10,314 nucleotides of DNA, taken from positions 1 through 10,314 of the forward strand of contig MVCS01000049.1 in the NCBI GenBank assembly GCA_002049885.1, read 5' to 3'. Below the pieces are notes generated by a model. The model searched no databases and was not told the origin of the DNA. It saw only the letters and a list, made by a program, of their open reading frames with translations. Shown here piece after piece: positions 1-5,936 of this stretch. Position 1 is the stretch's first letter. Each line of letters begins with the position of its first letter. A program made the translations under genes and the position numbers. This DNA is from Planctomycetales bacterium 4484_123. GTDB lineage: Bacteria > Planctomycetota > Phycisphaerae > SM23-33.

Positions 1-261
1 CTCGGCCAGTTCCTCGGCCCGATTGAACTCGCCCAGGCCCTTTATCTCAATCCGGGCCACCGAGGAAAGCGGCTTGGCCACCACCCGCCCGCTCATCAGG
101 CGGAAGTGGATGTATCCGTCCTCGGCCTTGACCACCACGGCGGGGGTGTAGGTCAGACCGTTCTTGAGCTTGATCGCATCGGCCTGCAAGGCCGCCGGAA
201 CGGCCAGCAACATCACCGCCGCCAACAGGCGGCCGGGCAGAACTGGTGTGGTGCCTCTCAT
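1..261 (-). CDS. Small secreted protein, N-terminal part (runs off window)
   Basis: The gene starts at ATG 261-259 and is still open at base 1, so only its first 87 residues are visible. Residues 1-27 form a clear signal peptide: a short basic start, a hydrophobic stretch rich in L, A and V, and an ALQA-type cleavage site before DAIKL. The mature part reads as short beta-type repeats (LKNGLTY, DGYIHF, GRVVAKPL, SSVARIEI), a style common in planctomycete exported proteins that carry more domains further on. I do not recognise a named family and assign no function. The start overlaps the original stop of the upstream vWA gene in an ATGA arrangement, suggesting translational coupling in one operon. 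Because of the frameshift in that upstream gene, this reading frame is also continuous with the vWA frame that starts at 1254, so an automatic caller may report one fused ORF. Confidence 0.6.
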   Translation of the reverse strand, partial: MRGTTPVLPGRLLAAVMLLAVPAALQADAIKLKNGLTYTPAVVVKAEDGYIHFRLMSGRVVAKPLSSVARIEIKGLGEFNRAEELAE

Positions 262-1254
262 TCGTTGGGCTCGACGAACTTGAACCTGCCGCCGTTCTCG
301 GCGGCAATGGCCTTGAGGACCTTCATCGCCCCGGGCACGGCGAAGTGGTGCAGGATGGTGTTGATGTGCACCTCCCGCCGCGGGTTGAGCTCGCGGATGC
401 GGCGAAGGACCTTCTCGTTGTCTCAGGGCCTGGCGCTTGTTCTGCGGGACGGCGTGCACCAGCCGGCGCGGCGGGTTCTCCTTGGGCGTACCGCTGGAGA
501 AGAAAATCACGTGGAACGTCTGGGCCGGACTCAGCCGGAGGATGGAGCGCTTCATCTCCTCCCGGACCTCGTCGAAGGTCTCGATCATGGAGCCGCTGCG
601 GTCCACCACGTACACGATGTGATACGCGCTGCCCCCGGTTCCGAAGAACCGGCTCTTGGGCCCGGCCCCGCTGCCACCGGTGGTCAAGCCGAAGTCGGCC
701 GACTGGCCTCCCGCCGAGCCGCCGGCGATGCCGAAGACCTGAATGCGGCTCTTGGTCTGTCCCACGGAGGCCATGGGGATCTGCGAGTCGCGCTTGGACC
801 AGCGTCTCCGGTTGATGCGCTGGCGGCTGTGGGCCTGCATCTCCGGGTTCATCTGGCCGGGGTTGAGCTGCCCTCCGGGGTTGTCCGAAAGCAGGTCGGA
901 GGTGGCGTTGTACTCCGCCGATGCCTCGCTGAACACCACGATGGTGATGAAGGCCAGAATGACCAGCAGCCCGACGTGGAAGAACAGGCTGATCAGCCAC
1001 GGCATCACCCTCGCCATGGCGCCCATCACGGCCGCTTCGTCCTCGGAGGGTTCCTCGGCCTGTTCGGGCGGCTGAGGTTGGCCCGGCCCGCCCTGCCCCG
1101 GCGCACCGGCGGGCACCTGGGGCCTCGGCAGCGAGGCCACCCCGGCCGGGACCACCAGCTTGGCCTTGCAGTACGGACACTTGATCTTCGAGTCCGGCTG
1201 GGCGTCCACGCTCAGCAGCTTGCCGCATTTCTCGCATCGAAACTCGACAGCCAT
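258..1254 (-). pseudogene. Zinc-ribbon/membrane/vWA protein with internal deletion and frameshift
   Basis: The start is ATG 1254-1252, with GAGG six bases upstream. In the first frame the order is: a zinc ribbon (C7, C10, C26, C29), a P/Q/E-rich linker, one membrane helix (about residues 86-108), a G/S-rich linker, and the first half of a von Willebrand factor A domain with an intact metal-site motif DRSGS (D218, S220, S222). Sense is lost after NKRQAL at about residue 277 (near base 421). The C-terminal vWA end (NEKVLRRIRELN ... FKFVEPNE) resumes in another frame and stops at TGA 260-258. Comparison with the paralogue just upstream shows that roughly 45-50 residues are absent at the junction, including the threonine (T-D) and LTDGEF strands that complete the metal site. 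The parent protein would sit in the membrane with its vWA domain available for protein binding; its partner is unknown. As written, the domain cannot fold normally. Confidence 0.75.
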
Positions 1255-1331
1255 CGCCTCGACCCTCGCCTCATCCGAACGCCGACCCGCCGACGCCCGG
1301 CCCGCCGGCCCACGCCTCCGCGCCGGAGGTA

Positions 1332-1754
1332 TCACCCCCCGGCGCCGACGAACCGAAAGCGGCCGGCATTGTCCAGGGCAATCCGCCGCAGCACCCGCAC
1401 CGCCCCGGGACTGCGATAATGATGCAGTATTGTATGAATCCGCACCTTATGACCCACGTCCATGCGCCGTATCGTCTCCACAACTCGCCCATTATTATGG
1501 AATTCTCCGTCGGTGAGAAGGCAAATTACCTTGCCTCCCCGGCCGGCCGGGGCGTCGCGCAGCACCCGGAAGGCGCGCCGCAGCGCCGGGATGACATCGG
1601 TCTGGTCGTGCGGCGGGACCTTGGGTCTAGGCAGCGAGGCCGGCAGCGGTGGGACCGTCAGGGGTGATTTGCAGTGCGGGCAGCTCACCCGGCGGCCCGA
1701 CGCCTCGACACTCACCCGCCTGCCACATCGTTCACAACGGAATTCGGTGGCCAT
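1332..1754 (-). CDS. Shortened zinc-ribbon/vWA paralogue lacking its middle (140 aa)
   Basis: The start is ATG 1754-1752, preceded by a purine-rich GGAAAGGAA. The N-terminus is a zinc ribbon (C7, C10, C25, C28) that closely resembles that of the next gene, including the following SLPRPKVP. At about residues 49-51 (near base 1607) it jumps directly to the second half of a vWA domain: QTDVIPALRRAF, then LLTDGEF (residues 79-85), then IHTILHH and a C-terminal FRFVGAGG. Relative to its neighbour it lacks the linker, the membrane helix and the DxSxS half of the vWA domain, about 230 residues. The frame is kept open across the junction. Without the DxSxS strand it cannot form a normal metal site, so it is probably a decayed gene even though it is an intact ORF. 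It lies 77 bases upstream of the other paralogue and is probably co-transcribed with it. Confidence 0.7.
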   Translation of the reverse strand: MATEFRCERCGRRVSVEASGRRVSCPHCKSPLTVPPLPASLPRPKVPPHDQTDVIPALRRAFRVLRDAPAGRGGKVICLLTDGEFHNNGRVVETIRRMDVGHKVRIHTILHHYRSPGAVRVLRRIALDNAGRFRFVGAGG

Positions 1755-1895
1755 GGTCCGTTCCTTTCCCTTCCGGGCGTGCACGGGCGCTGCTGGGGCA
1801 TGAGGGCCCGTCACTGGCAAGGCGACTCCAGCGCCAGCGGAGGCCCTGCGGCGCGCCCGTGCGTCGCCCCGGCACCGGCTGCGGTCCGCCAAGGC

Positions 1896-1915
1896 GCCGA
1901 TGGCTTGGCATCGGC
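1896..1915. other. Hairpin, 7-bp perfect stem
   Basis: GCCGATG (1896-1902) and CATCGGC (1909-1915) are perfect inverted repeats around a six-base loop. No T-run follows on either strand, so an intrinsic terminator is unlikely. It lies in the presumed minus-strand leader of the vWA genes. Its role is unknown. Confidence 0.45.
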
Positions 1916-1942
1916 ACACCGCAAATGATGTCTCAGGCGGGT

Positions 1943-1968
1943 CCAGGCAGCCCCTTCGGGCCGCCTGG
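1943..1968 (-). other. Hairpin, 11-bp stem, fully paired only on the minus strand
   Basis: Bases 1943-1953 pair with 1958-1968 around a four-base loop. On the plus strand there is one A-C mismatch (1949 against 1962). In minus-strand RNA the same pair is a G-U wobble, so the stem is continuous. This suggests the structure matters in a leftward transcript. There is no adjacent T-run. Function is unknown; a leader element or a small RNA are both possible. Confidence 0.5.
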
Positions 1969-1983
1969 TGATGGGGCCCGCTT

Positions 1984-2007
1984 GGGCAGGTGAGGGCTCA
2001 CCCGCCC
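1984..2007 (-). other. Hairpin, 10-bp stem, fully paired only on the minus strand
   Basis: Bases 1984-1993 pair with 1998-2007 around a GGGC loop (GCCC in the minus RNA). As in the neighbouring hairpin, a single A-C mismatch on the plus strand (1988 against 2003) becomes a G-U wobble on the minus strand. It lies about 70 bases downstream of the minus-strand TATAAT at 2091-2086. Confidence 0.5.
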
Positions 2008-2085
2008 GGTGAGGTACAAGAACCAGGCACTGCGTTCGGAAAACGTGCCGACGCGACCGCCAGCGGCGCTCCCCGAACCAACCTT

Positions 2086-2115
2086 ATTATAACTCCAGAT
2101 TGAAATCGCCCGCAA
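2086..2115 (-). promoter_or_regulatory. Promoter candidate for the leftward vWA genes
   Basis: Read leftward, TATAAT (2091-2086) matches the sigma-70 -10 consensus perfectly. A weak -35 candidate TTGCGG lies at 2115-2110, with an 18-base spacer. Transcription would start near 2079 and cover the three hairpins before reaching the ATG at 1754. The -10 stands out in this GC-rich context, but the -35 is poor. Confidence 0.4.
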
Positions 2116-2140
2116 GGCGAAATCTCCTACCATCTCGGAC

Positions 2141-2169
2141 TTCCGGCTCGCCGGTGAGTTCCGTACAAT
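2141..2169 (+). promoter_or_regulatory. Promoter candidate for tRNA-Leu
   Basis: TACAAT at 2164-2169 matches five of six positions of the -10 consensus. It lies about 38 bases before the tRNA, giving a short 5' leader. Only a weak -35 (TTCCGG, 2141-2146) is found 17 bases upstream. Confidence 0.4.
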
Positions 2170-2207
2170 TTCTCCGTAGCGGCAGGAGACGCTTAGTCGG
2201 TCTGGCC

Positions 2208-2289
2208 GCGAGGGTGGCGGAATTGGCAGACGCGCCAGGTTTAGGTCCTGGTCCCGAAAGGGATGCGGGTTCGAATCCCGCCCCTCGCA
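2208..2289 (+). tRNA. tRNA-Leu (anticodon UAG)
   Basis: This is a complete class II tRNA of 82 bases. The acceptor stem GCGAGGG (2208-2214) pairs with CCCTCGC (2282-2288), followed by discriminator A at 2289. The anticodon stem CCAGG/CCTGG (2235-2239, 2247-2251) encloses the loop TTTAGGT, with anticodon TAG at 2242-2244, which reads CUA and related CUN leucine codons. The long variable arm (TCCC-GAAA-GGGA type) is typical of leucine tRNAs, and the T-arm is GCGGG-TTCGAAT-CCCGC. The 3' CCA is not encoded and must be added after transcription. It stands alone between the two leftward gene groups. Confidence 0.97.
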
Positions 2290-2337
2290 GTTGGCGGACG
2301 CCGCCGCCGAGGTCGTGCGAATGCCGGCCGGCGGCCC

Positions 2338-3159
2338 TCAGTATCCCCAAGCCGGCGAATCGGCCCTGAGGCACTGGTGTTCGTCGTCCCAGTCGGAGGG
2401 AACGGTCCGCTCCGTGCGCCGCGGCCTGATGGTGCACCTGCTGCACGGCGGGAAACCGTCCACGCCGCCCCGAAGCAGCTCGGCGACGACCTTGAAGCAG
2501 TCGTCAAGCTTGAAAAGCGTGGCCTCACAGGCGCCGATGGTCGCCCTGCGGTGGGCCCCGCGCCGCTCCATCAGCGGCCCGTAACGACGCTGGTCGGTGA
2601 TGGGGCAGCCCCGCTGTCGCCAGCTCCAGGTCCGGCCCTCCACCATCCGGCCCTCGATGAGCATTGGATAACTCTCGGTCCGCCGGCCCAGACAGGGTGC
2701 ACCCAGGGTCATCTCCACCACGTGGTGGAAGGTGTTGGCCCGATAGCCCACGCCCAGCAGCAGCCCGTAGCCGCCATCGCGCCACAGCAGCCCCAGGGGC
2801 GAGTCCGGCCCGCAGGTCAGGGTGCGATGGTGGAACCGCGTGTACCGCACCCCCTCCATGCGCCAGAAGGCATCGGGGATGGCGCCGTTTATCGTCGGCG
2901 TGGTCAGCGGGTCGAAGTATCCCGGGCCGCCTTCCTGGTAGGCCCGGCCGTGGTTGAAGCTCGGCATCATCAGCGTGCCGGCGGGGGTGAGCACCTCCAT
3001 CAGCGCCTCGATGACCGCCGCCGGGCCGCCCACCACCAGCCCGAAGCTCTTCAACGACGAGTGCACCATCACCCGCATCCCCGCGGACAGACCCAGTCGG
3101 CGCAGCCCGGCAACGATCTGCTCGCGGTCAACCGCGATTCCCTCAGACGGCGTGGACAT
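2338..3159 (-). CDS. AAC(3)-family N-acetyltransferase, probably with an internal loss
   Basis: The product has 273 residues from ATG 3159-3157, with GGAGG 12 bases upstream. It shows the marks of the antibiotic N-acetyltransferase AAC(3) family, whose members transfer acetyl from acetyl-CoA to an amino group: VMVHSSLKSFG (residues 30-40), VVGGPAAVIEAL (42-53), GTLMMPSF (61-68), FDPLTTPTINGAIPDAFWR (82-100) and LLLGVGYRANTFHHVVE. The C-terminal tail has CSRC and is rich in charged residues. Many environmental members have no known role in drug resistance, and the natural substrate here is unknown. One oddity: after GVRYTRFH (residue 110) the family normally continues through an HP-x-H-S/A segment and about 20 more residues before reaching a TCGPDSP-like stretch, but here the two are joined directly (near base 2830). 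If this is a real deletion, activity is doubtful. It converges with tRNA-Leu, with a gap of 48 bases. TATAGT at 3199-3194 could be its -10, but no -35 is seen. Confidence 0.75.
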   Translation of the reverse strand: MSTPSEGIAVDREQIVAGLRRLGLSAGMRVMVHSSLKSFGLVVGGPAAVIEALMEVLTPAGTLMMPSFNHGRAYQEGGPGYFDPLTTPTINGAIPDAFWRMEGVRYTRFHHRTLTCGPDSPLGLLWRDGGYGLLLGVGYRANTFHHVVEMTLGAPCLGRRTESYPMLIEGRMVEGRTWSWRQRGCPITDQRRYGPLMERRGAHRRATIGACEATLFKLDDCFKVVAELLRGGVDGFPPCSRCTIRPRRTERTVPSDWDDEHQCLRADSPAWGY

Positions 3160-3241
3160 CGGTCCGCCAGACCTCCACTCCACAGGACTATCAACTATAA
3201 CGCATCCGGCGGGTGTCGGCGGCCCGCCTGCCCGCATCCCA

Positions 3242-3262
3242 GGGCCGACCGAGCGTCGGCCC
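3242..3262 (-). terminator. Hairpin just past the NHL gene stop, terminator-like
   Basis: GGGCCGAC (3242-3249) and GTCGGCCC (3255-3262) form a perfect 8-bp stem with a five-base loop, two bases beyond the stop codon of the leftward NHL gene. There is no U-run after it, so it may serve as a GC-rich terminator or an mRNA 3' stabiliser. Its position directly after a stop supports a 3'-end role. Confidence 0.45.
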
Positions 3263-3264
3263 GG

Positions 3265-3928
3265 TCACGGCAACGGGGAGGCCCGCCGGGCGTAGTAGGA
3301 AATCGACGCCTTGAGGATGCGCCGGTTTCCGGTGTCGGCCACATACATCGCGGTATCAGAAACGCACAGGGCCCGCGGCCAGACGAAGCGGACGCCCTCA
3401 TCGTCCACGTTGCCGTATCGGCCGACGCGGGCCACCAGGTTGGCGTTGGCATCGATGACCACCACCGAGTGGAGCTGGTTGGCGGGGATCCAGTGCCGGG
3501 CGCGGCCCGAGCCTGTACTCGCTGACGCCCGCTACGGCGAACATGGTCTTGCCGATCTCGGTCGGGGCCAGCTTCCGGGGGTCGCCCTGGTACACCGCCG
3601 GCCCGTACCGGCAGCACATCGGAACGCGGTCGCCCCAGGTGGTGGTGGTGAAACGATAGCCCAACTTCGCCAGCTTGCCGACGTCCTTGGCCGGCGGGGG
3701 CCAGAAGGTCCGCAGGTACCTTCCCTGCCTGTCGAACACCCGGCCAATGAACCCGCCCCTGGTGGGCAGGCCCAGGACGTACAGCTCACCTGCCGGGCCG
3801 GTGGCCAACAGGTGCTTCCGGTTCCGCCTGAACTGCCTGAGCTGGCTGCCGCCGTTGCCGGTGGGCAGCTCGTATGGGTCCCAGGCGATGTTGCGTTCGA
3901 ACTTGAGTTTCAGCCCCAGGCCGACCAT
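3265..3928 (-). pseudogene. NHL/beta-propeller-type protein, N-terminally cut and frameshifted
   Basis: Coding sense runs in one frame from about ATG 3928 (KLKFERNIAWDPYELPTG, HLLATGPAGELYVLGLPT, GRVFDRQGRYLRTFWPPPAKDV, AGVSEYR). It then moves to another frame near 3507-3519 and continues as WIPANQLHSVVVIDANANLVARVGRYGN, then ALCVSDTAMYVADTGNRRILKASISYY, ending at TGA 3267-3265. The YVADTGNRRI and LYVLG strings are typical of NHL/SMP-30-like beta-propeller repeats, often found in exported planctomycete proteins. No signal peptide is present and the visible N-terminus starts inside a domain, so the 5' part is missing. Some of the middle may be missing too, since only a few repeats remain. The upstream UroD-like stop lies 24 bases away, and a TTG overlapping that stop is an alternative but unlikely start. 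Function cannot be assigned beyond the repeat type. Confidence 0.6.
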
Positions 3929-3951
3929 GACCTTGCAGCCGGCCGGGGCCC

Positions 3952-5028
3952 TCAACCGTACAAATGCGGGTTGGCCCGGGCGTGCCGCTCGATGCCGTCC
4001 ATGATGGCCCGGCAACTGTCCCGCCAGCGGTGCGGGGGCATGTCCTCGGTGATGCCAATGATGAATCCATCCGGCGTGCCGGCCTGGTCGATCAACTCGG
4101 CCGCGGCCTCGGCCACCACGGCGTCGGGCCTGAGGTGCAGCGACGAGGGGAAGTTCAGCCACAGGACCTTGTCCGGCCAGGCACGGCGGGCGTCGGCGAC
4201 GGTCATGTCAGAATCCGGAGCGGGGGTGAAGGCCTCAATGTAATCCAGATCGGTACTGGCGATGGCCTCCGCCAGCAGCCGGCAGTTGCCGTCGAAGTGA
4301 CAGCCGATGAGTTTGCCGCCGGCGTGGAGCACTTCGGCGGCCTCGTTGTAGTGCGGCACATAGTACTCCCGAAAAACCTCCGGCCCGATGACCTCGGCCA
4401 CCACGTTGCCGCCGTAATTGACGCACTCGGCGGGAGAGTCGGCTATCAGCCGGTAAACCCGGCGCCGGTTGGCCACGATGGCCTCGTACAGCTTCAACAG
4501 CTCGTCCCGGCGGTCCATCCACTCGATGCAGAAGTCCTCCATGGACATGATGTCCCCGGAAATCAACGCCTGAAGCGGCTCCAGGCCGATGGCGGCACGC
4601 AGGATGACGTCTTCCCCAAGTGCCTCCTGGGCCTCCAGGAAGGGTCCGTAGTTCGGCTCGTAGCGTTCATCCTCAAGCAGGAAGAGGATGCTCTTGTAGT
4701 CCTCCGGCCGCTTGAACATCTTCTCGTGCCGCCAGGAGGTGAAACCCGCCGGCTCGGTGAGCGTCGAGACGCTCCCCACGGGCGTCTCATACACCGTCCG
4801 CACGAACTGCCGGTCGTCCCGCCAGTAGGTCTGCCGGGTGATCTTCACGTTGGGCCAATGGGTGGCGACCACCGGGAAGCGCCGGTTGACGATGCATAGT
4901 CCGCGGTTGCGCATCTCGCGCTCGGCGGTGCACTGGGGAATCATGCATTCGTAGATGGTGAAAGGCACCTTCTCTGCATGGCCGCCCCGCAGGGCCGACT
5001 GTACGCGCTGGCGTGGCGTGATGGACAT
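3952..5028 (-). CDS. UroD-like family protein (not HemE), 358 aa
   Basis: The product starts at ATG 5028-5026, with GGAG eight bases upstream, and ends in NPHLYG. It reads through without gaps and has the length and order expected of a uroporphyrinogen-decarboxylase-like TIM barrel: PRQRVQSALRGGHAEKVPFTIYE (N-terminal strand), FTSWRHEKMFKRPEDYKSI, DVILRAAIGLEPLQALISG, YGGNVVAEVIGPEVFREYYVPHYNEAAEVLHAGG, GCHFDGNC (C243, H244, C249), then DYIEAFTPAPDSDMTVADARRAWPDK and IIGITEDMPPHRWRD. It lacks the R-Q-A-G-R substrate motif of true HemE, so haem synthesis is unlikely. The superfamily also includes methylcobamide:CoM methyltransferases such as MtaA, which bind zinc through His/Cys; the H244/C249 cluster may be a metal site, but this is inference. 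It is transcribed away from the dnaG-rpoD block and appears intact, unlike its leftward neighbours. Confidence 0.8.
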   Translation of the reverse strand: MSITPRQRVQSALRGGHAEKVPFTIYECMIPQCTAEREMRNRGLCIVNRRFPVVATHWPNVKITRQTYWRDDRQFVRTVYETPVGSVSTLTEPAGFTSWRHEKMFKRPEDYKSILFLLEDERYEPNYGPFLEAQEALGEDVILRAAIGLEPLQALISGDIMSMEDFCIEWMDRRDELLKLYEAIVANRRRVYRLIADSPAECVNYGGNVVAEVIGPEVFREYYVPHYNEAAEVLHAGGKLIGCHFDGNCRLLAEAIASTDLDYIEAFTPAPDSDMTVADARRAWPDKVLWLNFPSSLHLRPDAVVAEAAAELIDQAGTPDGFIIGITEDMPPHRWRDSCRAIMDGIERHARANPHLYG

Positions 5029-5042
5029 CGCCGTGGCTCCGA

Positions 5043-5087
5043 GGTCGCCGCCCGGCTCGGCCCGGCCGCCGCCGAGGCGACCTTTTT
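5043..5087. promoter_or_regulatory. GC hairpin in the UroD-like gene leader
   Basis: GGTCGCC (5043-5049) pairs with GGCGACC (5076-5082), and the loop can form further short GC pairs. On the plus strand five T residues follow (5083-5087), the form of an intrinsic terminator, although no rightward gene lies upstream. On the minus strand the hairpin lies in the 5' leader of the UroD-like gene, two bases before its GGAG ribosome site, where it could affect translation. Confidence 0.35.
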
Positions 5088-5097
5088 GAAAAGCTCC

Positions 5098-5126
5098 TTG
5101 ATTCGCCTGGCAACCGGGGCCATAAT
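5098..5126 (+). promoter_or_regulatory. Sigma-70-type promoter for the zinc-ribbon/RNase H/dnaG block
   Basis: TTGATT (5098-5103) and CATAAT (5121-5126) are separated by 17 bases, the optimal spacing. They lie in an AT-rich island within GC-rich DNA, 41 bases before the ATG at 5168. Transcription would begin near 5133. The gene has GGAG at 5158-5161, six bases before the start. Confidence 0.6.
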
Positions 5127-5150
5127 TAATGGTTTAGCTATGGTTGGCAA
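5122..5150 (-). promoter_or_regulatory. Divergent promoter candidate for the UroD-like gene
   Basis: Read leftward, TTGCCA (5150-5145) and AATTAT (5127-5122) are 17 bases apart, matching five and four of six consensus positions. The -10 overlaps the -10 of the rightward promoter, so the two polymerases could not bind together. Transcription would start near 5115, giving a leader of about 87 bases. Confidence 0.35.
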
Positions 5151-5167
5151 GTGAATAGGAGCAATGG

Positions 5168-5917
5168 ATGTCCGGGACTCTGGAGGCGCTGCTGAATCTT
5201 CAGTCCGTAGAGCGTCAGATTGTGGAAGTCCGGCGGGAACTCGAGGCCAAACGTGAAGCGGTTGCGGCACACCGCCGGCGGATCGAAGATCTCCAAGCTG
5301 ATTTGCAGACCCTCAACGAAGCACACAAGGCCCGTCAAAAGGAGGCAGCGGCGGTCGAACTGGAACTGAAGGCCAGGGAGGAGGAAGTCGCCAAGCTCCG
5401 GGCATCGCTCAGGACCGCCAAGACCAACAAGGATTATGCGGCCATCCTGACGCGTATCAACACGCTCAAGGCCGATAATTCGAAGTTCGAGGAGGAGGGC
5501 CTGAGGCTCATCCAAGCGGCCGAGGACGTCCAAGAGCAGGCCAAGGCAGTCGAACGGCAGATTGCCGAGGCAAAGGAGGCGCTGGCCGAGGTGGAGCGGA
5601 ACTCGGCCGAAGAGGTCGCCCGACTGGAATCGGCACTGGCTGCCCTCCAGCAGAAGCGGGATGAAGCCGCCCGGGGCGTGCCTGCCGAGGCACTGAGCGT
5701 CTTCGAGCGCATCGCCAGGAAACGCGACGGCGATGCCATGGCGAGGATTATCGTCGTGGGCGACAAGCCCCCCTACCAGTACGTCTGCTCCGGGTGCAAC
5801 ATGTCCATTCGGGCCGAGCACGCCAACGCCCTCAGGACCCGCGACGAGATCCGCCTGTGCGACTGCTGCCGGCGAATCCTGTACCTGGAGGAGACCATGA
5901 CCTCGCAGAAGGCCTGA
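5168..5917 (+). CDS. Coiled-coil protein with C-terminal C4 zinc ribbon (COG1579-type)
   Basis: The product has 249 residues from ATG 5168. Residues about 5-175 are a long coiled coil rich in E, K, A, R and L, with a short hairpin-like break around KTNKDYAAILTRINTLKADN (about 88-107), which is a recognised signature of this family. The C-terminal domain carries a zinc ribbon with C207/C210 and C231/C234 (YVCSGCNMSIR ... LCDCCRRILY). Related proteins (zf-RING_7 / CT398 type) have been reported to contact flagellar, secretion or transcription components in a few species, but the general role is unsettled, so I give none. It is the first gene of the rightward block, with a good promoter and ribosome site, and its stop is only 19 bases before the RNase H start, consistent with co-transcription. 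It is full length for the family. Confidence 0.85.
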   Translation: MSGTLEALLNLQSVERQIVEVRRELEAKREAVAAHRRRIEDLQADLQTLNEAHKARQKEAAAVELELKAREEEVAKLRASLRTAKTNKDYAAILTRINTLKADNSKFEEEGLRLIQAAEDVQEQAKAVERQIAEAKEALAEVERNSAEEVARLESALAALQQKRDEAARGVPAEALSVFERIARKRDGDAMARIIVVGDKPPYQYVCSGCNMSIRAEHANALRTRDEIRLCDCCRRILYLEETMTSQKA

Positions 5918-5936
5918 CCGGGCCAAGGTGGAGGCG

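Larger units (their letters stand above)
1755..2207. other. Long region without a gene between the vWA pair and tRNA-Leu
   Basis: About 450 bases hold no convincing coding frame on either strand; the short open frames lack a sensible start and protein-like composition. What can be seen is a minus-strand -10 candidate at 2086-2091, a plus-strand promoter candidate for the tRNA at 2141-2169, and three hairpins at 1896-1915, 1943-1968 and 1984-2007. If transcription starts near 2079 on the minus strand, the vWA gene would have a leader of about 325 nucleotides, which is unusually long. Confidence 0.6.

Noticed and set aside
106..1419. Long open frame on the plus strand (437 codons)
   Set aside because: It lies opposite the vWA genes; its R/H/G/P-rich composition is the antisense of GC-rich codons and shows no domain.
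1930..2010. Possible SRP (4.5S) RNA or RNase P RNA in the hairpin region
   Set aside because: The GGAA tetraloop with its flanking SRP core, and the conserved RNase P segments, are not present.
1933..2133. 66-codon minus-strand frame in the gene-free region
   Set aside because: Its start lies upstream of the -10 candidate, it has no clear ribosome site, and it overlaps the hairpins; it looks like chance.
2208..2289. tRNA-Leu as an integration site for a mobile element
   Set aside because: No integrase gene and no repeat of the tRNA 3' end was found elsewhere in the window.
2293..2305. GGCGG-ACG-CCGCC hairpin just after tRNA-Leu as a terminator
   Set aside because: The stem is only 5 bp, the loop is 3 bases, and no T-run follows; too weak in GC-rich DNA.
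2263..3525. Open frame of 420 codons on the plus strand starting inside the tRNA
   Set aside because: It overlaps tRNA-Leu and is antisense to the acetyltransferase; it has no recognisable protein features.
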